A stretch of 64,000 bases of DNA from Dickeya aquatica (lineage in GTDB: Bacteria; Pseudomonadota; Gammaproteobacteria; Enterobacterales; Enterobacteriaceae): the NCBI RefSeq assembly GCF_900095885.1, contig NZ_LT615367.1, positions 1,612,001 to 1,676,000 of the forward strand, given 5' to 3'. Positions 26,185 to 35,765 of the stretch are shown in pieces. The first letter of the stretch is position 1. The number at the start of each line of letters is the position of its first letter. Under the pieces are notes generated by a model. The model made no database searches. It worked only from the letters and a program-made list of their open reading frames with translations, and had not been told where the DNA came from. The position numbers were made by a program, and so were the translations under genes.

Positions 26185-26964
26185 ATGGCGACAGCAACCA
26201 AGATGCCGCAATCCCCGACTCTCCTCCATGACGTAACACATTACTGGGACAACCGTGCCGCCGGTTACAACCAGGTCAATATGGCTGAATTACACAGTGA
26301 CAAACGCCGTGTATGGCAGCAATTAATACTGCAACATGCGCCGGATAATCCGCGGCTGACCGTGTTGGATATTGGCACCGGGCCGGGTTTTTTTGCCGTA
26401 ACGCTGGCGCTGGCGGGGCATGAGGTCACGGCGGTTGATGCCACGCCCGCCATGCTGGCGCAGGCCCGGCGCAATGCCGGGCACCACGGTGTGGCGGTGC
26501 GCTTTTGTTGCGCCGACGTACAGGCGTTACCCTTTGCGGATAACAGTTTTGACCTGCTGGTCAGTCGCAACGTGACCTGGAATTTATCGCAGCCGCAGGC
26601 GGCCTATCAGGCGTGGCATCGGGTGTTGAAACCTGGCGGGCGTCTGCTGAATTTTGATGCGAACTGGTATGCGCACCTGTTTAGTCAAACGGCGCGGGAG
26701 GCGTACTGGCGTGACCGGCAGCGGGCGCACGCGATGAATATTGCCGATCATTATGCCAATACCGATACCGTTGCGATGGAAAATATTGCCAGAACGCTGC
26801 CGCTTGGCAGAGAAATACGGCCGCAATGGGATATTCAGGCATTACGCGCCTGTGGTTTTCGCCATATTGAAACCCAGAATGATATTTCTGAGCGGGTGTG
26901 GGATGACGAAGAAAAAATTAATTATGCCTCCACACCGATGTTTATGATCGTTGCTGAAAAATAA
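26185..26964 (+). CDS. Class I SAM-dependent methyltransferase linked to a nickel-type importer
   Basis: 259 residues. Motif I LDIGTGPGFFAVTLA starts near residue 61, an acidic motif II ends at VDATPAM, the post-motif segment is QALPFADNSFDLLVSRNVTWNL, and LKPGGRLLNFD follows: a UbiE/Methyltransf_11 fold. The start at 26185 follows AGGA; an upstream GTG is in frame but non-conserved. The gene sits 16 bases before the NikA-like gene and behind the palindrome, so it is the first gene of that operon. The acceptor substrate is unknown; a role in making or modifying a metal-chelating ligand that the transporter imports is a reasonable hypothesis. Confidence 0.82.
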   Translation: MATATKMPQSPTLLHDVTHYWDNRAAGYNQVNMAELHSDKRRVWQQLILQHAPDNPRLTVLDIGTGPGFFAVTLALAGHEVTAVDATPAMLAQARRNAGHHGVAVRFCCADVQALPFADNSFDLLVSRNVTWNLSQPQAAYQAWHRVLKPGGRLLNFDANWYAHLFSQTAREAYWRDRQRAHAMNIADHYANTDTVAMENIARTLPLGREIRPQWDIQALRACGFRHIETQNDISERVWDDEEKINYASTPMFMIVAEK

Positions 26965-26980
26965 TCAGGGAGCTGACGTA

Positions 26981-28555
26981 ATGCAAAAGCAGGGTTATTT
27001 TCAGCCAGTGCTCGCGCTGTTGCTGATATTATGTGGCACTGCGTATGCTTACGCACAACCGGTGCCGGAAAAATTGGTCTATGCCAGCACTAAAGATATT
27101 CGTGATATTAATCCGCATCTCTACGCTGGTGAAATGGCCGCGCAAAATATGGTGTTTGAGCCGCTGGTTATCAACACGCCCGAGGGCGTCAAACCGTTTT
27201 TGGCCGAGCGCTGGGAGATTTCACCCGATGGCCGGCACTACCGTTTTTATTTACGCCAGAATGTGCGTTTTAGCGATGGCGAGCCGTTTAATGCCGACGC
27301 CGTTAAACAAAATATTGATGCGGTGCTGGAGAATTATCCGCGCCACGCCTGGCTTGAGCTGGTGCGCCAGATTGAGCGCGTAACCGTGGCCGGGCCTTAT
27401 CAGGTAGAGATAACGCTGAAGTCACCCTATTACCCGACGCTGGTGGAGCTTGGGCTGACCCGGCCGTTTCGCTTTATCTCACCCAAGGCGTTTATCGCCG
27501 GTCATACCCGAGAGGGCGTGAGCCATTATGCCGGAACCGGGCCGTGGCTGTTGTCTGACTATCAAAAAGACCGGTTTGCGCTGTTTCGCGTTAATCCTGA
27601 CTACTGGGGCGCGAAACCCGCCATCCCTGCCGTCTTGTGGCGGGTTATCCCGGATCGGCAGACGATGTTGATGGCGCTGCAAAAATCCGAGGTGCAGTTA
27701 ATCTTCGGCGCGGATGGCGACATGATTGATATGGAGAGTTTCGCCGCCCTTCAGGCGTCCGGCCGTTATCAAACCTTGATGAGCGAGCCGGTGGCCTCAC
27801 GCTCGCTGGTGCTCAATAGCAGCCGCCCGATTACCGGTGAAAAGGCGGTGCGCCGCGCCTTGCAATACGCGGTGGATAAAGAGGCTATCGCCAGCGGTAT
27901 TCTGGCGCATACCGAAAGCGTGGCACACACCCTGATGGCGCGCAGCGTACCTTACTGTGACATCGACCTGCCGGTGTCGCGTTTTGATTTATCTAAAGCC
28001 GCCCAACAGCTTGATGAGGCTGGCTGGCGGTTAACGGCTGGCAGCTCGGTACGGGAAAAACAGGGGCGGGCGTTGACGTTGGTGCTCTCTTATAACCGCG
28101 ATAACGCGGCAGAAAGCGAGATTGCCGAATTGATTCAGGATGATTTCAGGAAAATCGGTGTGCGCTTACAACTGCTTGGCGAGGAAAAACACGCCTTTCT
28201 CGATCGCCAAAAGGCCGGTGATTTTGACCTGCAATACGCGTTGTCATGGGGAACGCCGTATGACCCGGCTTCGTATATCTCGTCGTTTCGTATTCCGGCG
28301 CATGCCGACTATCAGGCGCAGAAGGGGCTGCCTGGCAAGCGAGACATTGATGCCATGATAGCGCAAATCCTGCTGACACCGGACGAGGCAACGCGTCGGT
28401 CATTGTATGCACAGCTGTTTACCCTGCTGGCGGACGAAGCCGTCTACATCCCGTTAACCTATTCCAGAACCAAAGCCATTTACTCTCCGGCGCTAAAAGG
28501 GGTGACGTTCAATGTGTCGCAGTATGAAATTCCCTTTGAGAAAATGTCTTTCTGA
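26981..28555 (+). CDS. nikA: NikA-like periplasmic nickel (or metal-complex) binding protein
   Basis: 524 residues from the ATG at 26981 (GGAG upstream), the same length as E. coli NikA. The signal peptide ends at about AYAYA. Shared NikA segments include INPHLYAGEMAAQNMVFEPLV, RHAWLELVRQIERV, PTLVELGLTRPFRFI and GTGPWLL. The loop holding the metal-facing residues is recognisable: SWGTPYDPASY followed by RIPAHADYQAQ. The His in IPAHADY aligns with NikA His416. The His in E. coli PYDPHAF is Ala here, so ligand preference may differ. It delivers nickel, probably as a chelate, to NikBCDE. Confidence 0.85.
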   Translation: MQKQGYFQPVLALLLILCGTAYAYAQPVPEKLVYASTKDIRDINPHLYAGEMAAQNMVFEPLVINTPEGVKPFLAERWEISPDGRHYRFYLRQNVRFSDGEPFNADAVKQNIDAVLENYPRHAWLELVRQIERVTVAGPYQVEITLKSPYYPTLVELGLTRPFRFISPKAFIAGHTREGVSHYAGTGPWLLSDYQKDRFALFRVNPDYWGAKPAIPAVLWRVIPDRQTMLMALQKSEVQLIFGADGDMIDMESFAALQASGRYQTLMSEPVASRSLVLNSSRPITGEKAVRRALQYAVDKEAIASGILAHTESVAHTLMARSVPYCDIDLPVSRFDLSKAAQQLDEAGWRLTAGSSVREKQGRALTLVLSYNRDNAAESEIAELIQDDFRKIGVRLQLLGEEKHAFLDRQKAGDFDLQYALSWGTPYDPASYISSFRIPAHADYQAQKGLPGKRDIDAMIAQILLTPDEATRRSLYAQLFTLLADEAVYIPLTYSRTKAIYSPALKGVTFNVSQYEIPFEKMSF

Positions 28556-28624
28556 TCGAGGGTGCGCCAGCGCCGTCGCACCGGGTGCCGCTGGCCTTAA
28601 CCTCGCGCTTGACGGGAGGCCCTG

Positions 28625-29563
28625 ATGCACCGTTACCTGATAAGGCGCTGCCTGCTGTTACTGCCGTTTATGGTGGCGGTGTCTTTTCTTGTGTTTGCCA
28701 TGATGCACCTGATCCCGGCCGACCCGGCTGAAGTGGCATTACGCAGTAATGCCATTACACCAACACCCGAGGCGATAGCGCTGACCCGGCACGAGCTCGG
28801 GCTGGATGCGCCGTTCTGGTCACGTTACGGGCAGTGGCTTTGGCAAGTGTTACACCTTGATTTTGGCCGCTCGTTTATTACCCGCGCCCCGGTGCTGGCG
28901 GTGTTTGTGCAAGCGTTACCCGCCACGCTGGAGCTGGCTGGCGCGGCGTTTGTGCTGATTGTGCTGCTGTCCCTGCCGTTGGGCATCGGATGTGCGCTCA
29001 GAGAAAATCGCCTGTTTGATAAAGCGGTGCGCTGCGTGTTGTTTATCACGGTGGCCATGCCAGCCTATTGGCTGGGATTACTGTTGATATGGGGTCTGGC
29101 GGTGGGGCTTGCCGGGTTTGAGGTGGCCGGGCGCGAGAGCCACAGCGCGGTGGTGCTGCCCGCCATCACGCTGGCATGTGGCTACCTCGGCACGTACGTG
29201 CGGCTCATCCGGGGCAACATGCTGGCGGCCCTGAACCAGCCTTTTGTGTGGTATGCCCGAGCCCGCGGATTGCCGGAGCGGGTGATAATCCTGCGCCATG
29301 TGCTGATGAACTCACTGCACTCGGCGCTGAGTGCGATGGCCATGAGCCTGCCGAAATTGATGGCAGGCACGGTGGTCATCGAAAGTGTTTTTGCCTGGCC
29401 CGGCATTGGCAGGCTGTGCGTCTCGGCGATATTCAATCGTGATTATCCGGTTATCCAAATGTATATCCTCTTTATGGCAATGCTGTTTCTGGTGAGCCAC
29501 TTGCTGGTGGACATCGCGCACGCCTGGCTTGATCCGCGAATCGCAAAGGGGAGCGGGCGATGA
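28625..29563 (+). CDS. nikB: Nickel-type ABC permease NikB
   Basis: 312 residues (E. coli NikB has 314). Starts MHRYLIRRCLLLLPFMVAVS, with six predicted helices. The coupling loop FVWYARARGLPERVIILRHVLMN and the VIESVFAWPGIGRL segment are typical of the DppB/NikB group. The ribosome binding site GGGAGG is well placed. It overlaps the nikC-like gene by 4 bases (ATGA). Together with NikC it forms the membrane channel. Confidence 0.87.
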   Translation: MHRYLIRRCLLLLPFMVAVSFLVFAMMHLIPADPAEVALRSNAITPTPEAIALTRHELGLDAPFWSRYGQWLWQVLHLDFGRSFITRAPVLAVFVQALPATLELAGAAFVLIVLLSLPLGIGCALRENRLFDKAVRCVLFITVAMPAYWLGLLLIWGLAVGLAGFEVAGRESHSAVVLPAITLACGYLGTYVRLIRGNMLAALNQPFVWYARARGLPERVIILRHVLMNSLHSALSAMAMSLPKLMAGTVVIESVFAWPGIGRLCVSAIFNRDYPVIQMYILFMAMLFLVSHLLVDIAHAWLDPRIAKGSGR

Positions 29564-30504
29564 GAGCAAGCGTCATGGTGGAAAGCGTGTGGCCGCGTAT
29601 AAAGCGCGATCCTCTGCTGTTAGTGTGCGGCCTGCTGCTGGTGATAGTCATGCTGGCCGGGCTGTTTGCGCCTTATATCACCTGGCATGACCCGCTGTTG
29701 ACGGCGGTGAGGCAAAAATATCAGGGCATCAGCCTGGACTATCCACTGGGCACCGATAACCTTGGGCGCTGTGTGTTTTCCCGTCTGGTGTATGGGGTGC
29801 GTACCACCGTTTTCTACAGCCTGCTGGCGATGTTCGGTACGGTATCGCTGGGCGTACTGGTAGGGATGGTGGCCGGTTATTGCGGCGGGCGTACCGATGC
29901 CTGGCTGATGCGCGCCTGCGATACCCTGTTGGCCTTTCCGGCAGAGGTGATGATTCTGGCGCTGGCCGGTATCGTGGGGCCAGGGCTGGACACGATATTG
30001 CTGGCGGTCATCGTGGTTAAATGGGCCTGGTATGCGCGCATGATAAGGGCGATGGCCGTGCGCCAGCGTCATCGCCATTACGTTGATTACGCCCGCCTGA
30101 TTGGTGCGCCATCGCGGCATATCATTATCCGTCACCTGTTCGCCGTGGTGGCCGCAGAACTGGCTATTCTGGCATCGGCCGACGTGGGTAGTGTGATGTT
30201 ACTGATTTCAGGATTATCGTTTCTTGGCCTGGGCGCGCAACCGCCCCAGCCAGAGTGGGGCAACATGCTCAGTGACGCCAAACAGGTGATGCTGGTTCAC
30301 CCCGAACAGATGTTACCTGCCGGTATGGCTATTGCGGTGGTGGTGGCGGCATTCAATATTGTTGGCGATGCGTTGCGCGATGGGCTTGACCCGGCCAGCC
30401 AGACCTCGCTACATCAACAGGTTGAGGAGAGTGGCGACGGCGGAGCGGCAGCGAGCGAAGCGGCGATGAAGCGAGGTGTGGATGCAACCGCTACTGAGCG
30501 TTAA
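29560..30504 (+). CDS. nikC: Nickel-type ABC permease NikC
   Basis: 314 residues, longer than E. coli NikC (277). DppC-type hallmarks are LGTDNLGRCVFSRLVYGVRTT near the N-terminus, HYVDYARLIGAPSRHIIIRHLF as coupling loop, and ISGLSFLGLGAQPPQPEWG. The last 35 residues are an Ala/Glu/Gly-rich tail not expected in the family; it overlaps the start of the next gene by 23 bases and supplies that gene's GAGG ribosome binding site, so translation of the two is coupled. Confidence 0.87.
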   Translation: MRASVMVESVWPRIKRDPLLLVCGLLLVIVMLAGLFAPYITWHDPLLTAVRQKYQGISLDYPLGTDNLGRCVFSRLVYGVRTTVFYSLLAMFGTVSLGVLVGMVAGYCGGRTDAWLMRACDTLLAFPAEVMILALAGIVGPGLDTILLAVIVVKWAWYARMIRAMAVRQRHRHYVDYARLIGAPSRHIIIRHLFAVVAAELAILASADVGSVMLLISGLSFLGLGAQPPQPEWGNMLSDAKQVMLVHPEQMLPAGMAIAVVVAAFNIVGDALRDGLDPASQTSLHQQVEESGDGGAAASEAAMKRGVDATATER

Positions 30505-31303
30505 CAACCTGTCGGTGATTGACCGCCACAGCGGGGCGGTGAAAGTCAGCGGCGTACAATGGCGGCTCGGGGCGCATGACAGTCTCGGCATTGTCGGGCA
30601 GAGCGGCAGCGGGAAAACGCTGCTGTGCCGCAGCTTGCTTGGCCTGTTGCCGCCCAATCTGTGTGCCCGTGGCGACATTCAGTTTAATGCCCGGACGTTA
30701 CACCCTTCCTCGCCGGAACAATGGCGCGACCTGCGCGGGCGACAGATAGCGTTTATTATGCAAGAGGCCATGAGTGCCTTTGACCCGTTGTGCACCCTTG
30801 GCCAGCAACTGGATGAAACCTTGCGCTGGCAAACCACATTATCCCGTGCGGTGCGGCACCAGCGGGCGATAGCGATGCTGACGCAATGGCGGCTCGACAA
30901 CCCACCGGCGTTATTGCGCAGCTACCCGCATCAGCTCTCAGGCGGCATGTTACAGCGGGTGATGATGGCATTGGCGTTTGCATCTGCGCCCGCGCTGATG
31001 ATTGCCGATGAGCCCACCGCCTCGCTTGATAGTGTGACGCAATACGAAATAGTGCAGCAACTCCGGCAGCAATTGCAGGCCAGCCGCAGTGCGTTGCTGG
31101 TGGTGTCGCACGATCTGGCGCTGGTGCAGGCGCTGGCCCGGCGCGTCATCGTGATGAAAGAGGGGCGTATTGTTGAGCAAGGGGAAACCACCCGGGTGTT
31201 CTCGTCTCCGCAACATGAGTACACCCGCTATTTGGTTGCGATGCGGCGGCGCTTAAGCCAGCCTTTTTTGCGCCTGCGCAACGGAGCGACGGATGTGGCT
31301 TGA
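30482..31303 (+). CDS. nikD: Nickel-type ABC ATPase NikD
   Basis: 273 residues from the ATG at 30482. Walker A is GQSGSGKTLL, the signature LSGGM lies in YPHQLSGGMLQRV, Walker B is ALMIADEPTASLD, and the switch His is in VVSHDLALV. HEYTRYL near the C-terminus is the Dpp-family tail. It powers NikBC together with NikE, whose gene overlaps it by 11 bases. Confidence 0.86.
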   Translation: MQPLLSVNNLSVIDRHSGAVKVSGVQWRLGAHDSLGIVGQSGSGKTLLCRSLLGLLPPNLCARGDIQFNARTLHPSSPEQWRDLRGRQIAFIMQEAMSAFDPLCTLGQQLDETLRWQTTLSRAVRHQRAIAMLTQWRLDNPPALLRSYPHQLSGGMLQRVMMALAFASAPALMIADEPTASLDSVTQYEIVQQLRQQLQASRSALLVVSHDLALVQALARRVIVMKEGRIVEQGETTRVFSSPQHEYTRYLVAMRRRLSQPFLRLRNGATDVA

Positions 31304-32054
31304 GGTGCGACAGCTTGAAAAACGCTATCCGGTGCGCTGCCATCGCCTGTTTGGCCATGACTACCGCACGGTCATCAACGGTGTCACGTTTTCACTGGCG
31401 CGCGGCGACTGCCTGGGGCTTATCGGGGCGAGCGGTTCAGGGAAAAGTACCCTTGCCCGCCTGATAGGCGGGCTGGAGCGGCCCGATAGCGGTGGAGTCT
31501 GGCTGGCGGGGGAGCCTGTGTTGAGCACAGCACCGCACCGCGCGCGCATCAGCGGTGTTTTTCAGGATTACCGCACGTCGATTAATCCCACCATGACGGT
31601 GCAGCAGGCCATCGCCGAACCCCTGCGATTAAGCATGTCGTTGAGCCCGCGCCAGCTTGCCGGGCAGGTGGCCGAGATACTGATAACGGTAGGGTTATCG
31701 CCACAGCTGGCGGCGCGCTACCCCCATGAGCTATCCGGCGGGCAGATTCAACGGGTGTGCATTGGCCGGGCGATTGCGGGCTCGGCCCAACTGTTGATCC
31801 TAGATGAAGCGATAAGCGCACTGGACGTGTGCTCACAAGTCCAGATTCTGGATCTGCTGGCGCAGCTCAGGCAGCGCTTTGCGCTCACTTGCGTGTTGAT
31901 TACCCACGATATTCAGGCTGCGGTGTACTTGTGTAACCGGTTTTTGTTCTTGCATGCGGGGGCTATTGTTGAAGAGGCCGATGTCGCCCATCTCGGCGCG
32001 CTGTCACACCCGGTGGCCAGACGTTTGCTGCATGCAGTGCAGGTGTTTGACTAA
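31293..32054 (+). CDS. nikE: Nickel-type ABC ATPase NikE
   Basis: 253 residues. Walker A GASGSGKST, signature LSGGQ in YPHELSGGQIQRVCIGRAI, Walker B LLILDEAISALD, switch His in LITHDIQAA. The RTSINPTMTV segment is typical of the OppF/NikE group. The start is inside the nikD end. It completes a five-gene NikABCDE-type importer, the last gene before the plant cell-wall enzymes. No terminator is obvious after it. Confidence 0.86.
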   Translation: MWLEVRQLEKRYPVRCHRLFGHDYRTVINGVTFSLARGDCLGLIGASGSGKSTLARLIGGLERPDSGGVWLAGEPVLSTAPHRARISGVFQDYRTSINPTMTVQQAIAEPLRLSMSLSPRQLAGQVAEILITVGLSPQLAARYPHELSGGQIQRVCIGRAIAGSAQLLILDEAISALDVCSQVQILDLLAQLRQRFALTCVLITHDIQAAVYLCNRFLFLHAGAIVEEADVAHLGALSHPVARRLLHAVQVFD

Positions 32055-32198
32055 GCCTGCTTACAGGGTGAGGCGGCGGGGCGTTATCTGCATCACGTCA
32101 TGCTAAAAAAACGGTGAGCTCACAGAAATGCCCGCAAGATTATTGCAGGATAAGGCCTGAGTTGTTCGTGTCATAACAGGGCAGATAGGTCGGGAATA

Positions 32199-33902
32199 AT
32201 GAACCAGGGAAAGGGTGTGAAACGGTCAGTCTGGGCTGCCGCGTTGGTTGTGTTGATGGCACAGGACACAGGCGTCAGCGCCACCAGTCAGGTGACGAGC
32301 GCCGTGCCAGCCTGCGGCGCAGGGCTCACCCGTGCGCCCGCATCCGCCGTGAGCTGGGCCCGTGGCATGGAAAACCAGCGTAAAGCGGATTTGGGCAACG
32401 GCTGCTATCTCAACCCGATTTTATCCGGCGATCATCCAGACCCGACAATCCTTCAAGAAGGTCGTGACTACTACATGACCTTCTCATCGTTTGATGCCAT
32501 TCCCGGCCTGGTCATCTGGCATTCACAAGACCTGATTAACTGGCAACCGCTGGGCCCGGCTATCACCACACCGGTCGATGCCATCTGGGCCCCGGAACTG
32601 ACGAAATATCAGGGGCGCTATTACCTCTATTTTATTACCAATAAAACCGACCCGGTTTCCGGTGCCAAAACCAAGAAATTCTACGTCACGACGACCGATG
32701 ATATTCGTCACGGCAACTGGAGCCTGCCCCATGAAATCGTGGTGAAAGATGCCAAAGGGGGCAACGGCGCTACCAGTGACCCCGGCCACATCGTTGGCGA
32801 AGACGGCAAGCGCTACATTTTTATGTCCGGCGGAGTGCGGGTGCAACTGAAGGATGACGGCACCGCTGTGGCCGAGGGCGAGGCCGGTATCGCCCGCGTG
32901 GTCTACAACGGCTGGCAATATCCACAGGAGTGGGACGTGGAAAGCTTCTCGCAAGAGGGGCCGAAAATGTTGCGGCATGGCGAGTATTTTTACATGGTGC
33001 TGGCTGAAGGGGGCACCGCAGGCCCGCCAACCGGACATATGGTGGTGGTGGCCCGCTCCCGTTCAGTGAACGGCCCGTGGGAGAATTCGCCCTACAACCC
33101 GATTATTCGCACTCAGGATGCGCGAGAGAAATGGTGGTCACGCGGCCATGCCACCCTGGTCGAAGGGCCAAACGGCCAGTGGTATATGGTTTACCACGGT
33201 TATGAAAACGGCTTTATGACGCTCGGGCGGCAAACGTTGCTGGAGCCTATCGAATGGACATCCGACGGCTGGTTTAAAGCGGCGGGATACGATGTGGGCG
33301 AGCCTATCCCTGCGCCGACGGGCGGGACGGCGGTGGCGCACGGGCTGGCATTGTCTGACAGTTTTCGTCCTGAACGGTTCGACAAGGTCTGGAGTTTCTA
33401 TATGCCGGGGGCGGATGAGACATCGCGCCTGCGCTTTGATGATGGCAGCCTTATCCTGCAAGCGCGCGGGCGTAGCCCGAAAGATTCGCCGCCGCTGGTA
33501 ATGAACGCAGGCGATCTGTCATACCAGATTGAGATGGAGATGACGTTCGAGCCGAAAGCGCAAGCCGGGCTGTTACTGTTCTACAGCAACCGACTGTATG
33601 CCGGGCTGGCATTTAACGCACAGGGCACGGTGTTGCATCGCTATGGGCTTGAGCGCAATGGCGCGGCGATAGCCGATATCACCACGTCGCATGTCTATAT
33701 CCGGCTGACCAACCGGCGCAATATTCTGACGTTGTACACCAGCCCGGACGGCGAAAAATGGACTAAGTACGGCGTGCAAATGGACGTGTCCGGTTACAAC
33801 CAGAACGTCGGCTACGACTTTCAGGCATTAAGGCCCGCAATATATGCAGCGGGAGAAGGGCAGGTTCGTTTTTCTCATTTTCGCTATAGCGCACTGCCGT
33901 GA
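32199..33902 (+). CDS. Secreted GH43-type glycosidase with C-terminal beta-sandwich domain
   Basis: 567 residues. A hydrophobic leader (about 9-29) suggests export. Residues about 70-370 form a five-bladed GH43 propeller: the general base is likely Asp81 in GDHPDPTIL, the pKa-modulating Asp194 in TSDPGHI and the acid Glu253 in SQEGPKM. Residues about 375-567 resemble the DUF1349-type concanavalin-like sandwich often attached to GH43 enzymes. Such enzymes release arabinose or xylose from pectin side chains and hemicellulose. A pectate lyase follows after an 83-base gap, so both act on plant cell walls. Confidence 0.88.
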   Translation: MNQGKGVKRSVWAAALVVLMAQDTGVSATSQVTSAVPACGAGLTRAPASAVSWARGMENQRKADLGNGCYLNPILSGDHPDPTILQEGRDYYMTFSSFDAIPGLVIWHSQDLINWQPLGPAITTPVDAIWAPELTKYQGRYYLYFITNKTDPVSGAKTKKFYVTTTDDIRHGNWSLPHEIVVKDAKGGNGATSDPGHIVGEDGKRYIFMSGGVRVQLKDDGTAVAEGEAGIARVVYNGWQYPQEWDVESFSQEGPKMLRHGEYFYMVLAEGGTAGPPTGHMVVVARSRSVNGPWENSPYNPIIRTQDAREKWWSRGHATLVEGPNGQWYMVYHGYENGFMTLGRQTLLEPIEWTSDGWFKAAGYDVGEPIPAPTGGTAVAHGLALSDSFRPERFDKVWSFYMPGADETSRLRFDDGSLILQARGRSPKDSPPLVMNAGDLSYQIEMEMTFEPKAQAGLLLFYSNRLYAGLAFNAQGTVLHRYGLERNGAAIADITTSHVYIRLTNRRNILTLYTSPDGEKWTKYGVQMDVSGYNQNVGYDFQALRPAIYAAGEGQVRFSHFRYSALP

Positions 33903-33985
33903 TGACGAAAACGAAGGCCTGATTGCTGTCACCCGCGTCGGTCAACCGGGCGGTTTTATTATCATGTTCATGGAGGATGTGTCTT

Positions 33986-35368
33986 ATGTCATACCGTTAT
34001 TCGCGATTATCGTTGCTGAGTCTTGGTTTATTGGCCGGGTTGTCTGGCGCAATGGTGACGGCGACCCCGGCGCTGGCGGCCACCGCAGGCTGTAATAAAA
34101 GTTGTGTGGATTACCTGCGCGACAATGAGCAGGCCCGGCCATTAACGTCCGCGCTGATTGCCTCTATCAGCGATGCGTCTCTGCGCACGCAATTCACCAC
34201 GTATCTCAATGCCTCTGCCAGCGCCCGCAGTGCCGATAAAGCGGCGCTGGCGGCGGAGCGCAAAGGCATGACCCGCTTTCCAGCCCCACGCGGCTCGGCC
34301 AAAGGCAACCTGAGCACCATGCCGCTCAATCAGTCTGCGGCGTATTACCAGTCGGACGAGGCGCTGAAAATCGCGCAGGAGATCATGAGTTATCAGATAC
34401 CGTCCGGCGGCTGGGGCAAGAATATGGCGCGTACTGGCGTGGTGCGTGCCAAGGGCGAGTCCTACATCGTTGATGAGGTGGATGCCAGCGAGTCTGGTAG
34501 CTGGCGCTATGTCGGCACCGTGGATAATGGCGCGACCACCACGGAACTGCGTTATTTGGCGAAAGTGCAGGCCGCGCGCGCCAGCGGCGCAGAGGTCGCC
34601 AAAATTCAGGACAGCATCGTGCGTGGGGTGAAATACCTGCTGGCCGCACAGTACCCGAATGGCGGCTGGCCGCAGGTTTACCCGCTGGCGGGCTGGTACA
34701 ACGATGCGATCACCCTCAACGACGATGCGATGCTGCGGGTGGTGAAGTTGCTCAATGAGATAGGCAGCGCCAGCAACAGCGATTTTAAATTCCTCGATAA
34801 TGCCACGCGCGTAAGCGCACAGCAGCAGGCGACCAAAGGGATTAACTGGTTGCTGAATAATCAGGTGAAAATCGGTGGGAAGCTGACTATCTGGGGGCAA
34901 CAGCATGATATGTTGACGCAGCTACCCACCGCGGCGCGTGCATTTGAAATGGCGGCGCTCAGTAGCTCGGAAAGCGCTCAGATAACGCTATTCCTGATGT
35001 CGTTGCCGTCGCCCAGCGTTCAGGTGCGACGCGCGGTGTATGCGGCGGCGGATTTCTTTAACGCCACCCAGATAAAGGGCCAGTCCTGGTCGAATGGCAA
35101 GCTTTCCAGTGCACCGAATGGCGTACTGTGGGCGCGTTTCTATGATCTTTCTGCCTATACGCCGGATGCCAGTAACGTCGCCAAACGCGCTCAGGTGCTA
35201 TTCGGCGACCGCCCGGAACCGCATGACAGCAGCGCATTCGGCCTGGTATTCAGCTCTATTACCTCGGTATCTACCGAGCGCCTGACAGGGTATGCCCAAT
35301 ACAATTCTACGGGGCAGAACGTGTTGAATACCTTTGCCACCTGGAGCCAGAGTAACCCTCGTCCCTGA
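33986..35368 (+). CDS. Family 10 pectate lyase
   Basis: 460 residues. The signal peptide runs to about Ala31 (ATPALA). PL10 hallmarks are PSGGWGKNM, DNGATTTELRYLAKV, YPNGGWPQVYPL and YNDAITLNDDAMLRV, which line the polygalacturonate-binding cleft of the alpha-toroid fold. The reaction is beta-elimination of polygalacturonate. I start at the ATG at 33986, which follows GGAGG, rather than at 33923, because only this places the signal peptide at the N-terminus. Dickeya has a pectate lyase of this family (Pel10). It probably shares a transcript with the GH43 gene and ends at the terminator at 35388. Confidence 0.92.
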   Translation: MSYRYSRLSLLSLGLLAGLSGAMVTATPALAATAGCNKSCVDYLRDNEQARPLTSALIASISDASLRTQFTTYLNASASARSADKAALAAERKGMTRFPAPRGSAKGNLSTMPLNQSAAYYQSDEALKIAQEIMSYQIPSGGWGKNMARTGVVRAKGESYIVDEVDASESGSWRYVGTVDNGATTTELRYLAKVQAARASGAEVAKIQDSIVRGVKYLLAAQYPNGGWPQVYPLAGWYNDAITLNDDAMLRVVKLLNEIGSASNSDFKFLDNATRVSAQQQATKGINWLLNNQVKIGGKLTIWGQQHDMLTQLPTAARAFEMAALSSSESAQITLFLMSLPSPSVQVRRAVYAAADFFNATQIKGQSWSNGKLSSAPNGVLWARFYDLSAYTPDASNVAKRAQVLFGDRPEPHDSSAFGLVFSSITSVSTERLTGYAQYNSTGQNVLNTFATWSQSNPRP

Positions 35369-35765
35369 TAAGTGACAGATGAGTCTACGGTGCCAATCCA
35401 CCCGTCGGGCTGGCACCGTTTTCAGCCTTACATTTAGCGCAGCCTTCCATTTAGAGCGGACAACAAAGGTTGTGAGTGCACCGGCCCATTCCATGAGTTT
35501 TAAATCTCAATATTACGTCCGCCCTTTCCTGAAACACCGTAATGTATTGTCGCTATTAAAGGTGATTATTTTATGTGGCTGTGGCAATGGCCGCATTACG
35601 AATACCCGGTAACTCTTATGTTGTACCACGCTGGCACAACCGTCAGTCAGTGATAAGGCGTTGCTAAATACCTATGATAATTATCGAAGCGAAACGCTTT
35701 AATTAAACCATCCCTTTTGTGGCTTCCCCCTGAAAGGTTCTTTTTTTATCGAAAAGGCTGAGAAA
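35369..35765. other. Intergenic region before the tail-fibre-like cassettes
   Basis: 397 bases. The left end holds the pectate lyase terminator. From 35633 it is the start of the duplicated cassette leader, with an AATTAT-centred dyad and a short AGCG/CGCT hairpin at about 35680-35700. No gene seen between. Confidence 0.55.
35388..35422 (+). terminator. Terminator of the GH43-pectate lyase unit
   Basis: Arms CGGTGCCA (35388-35395) and TGGCACCG (35411-35418) around a 15-base loop, followed by TTTTC. Confidence 0.8.

Noticed and set aside
34142..34906. 254-codon open frame antisense to the pectate lyase
   Set aside because: The PL10 motifs fix the plus-strand frame; the antisense product has no coherent features.
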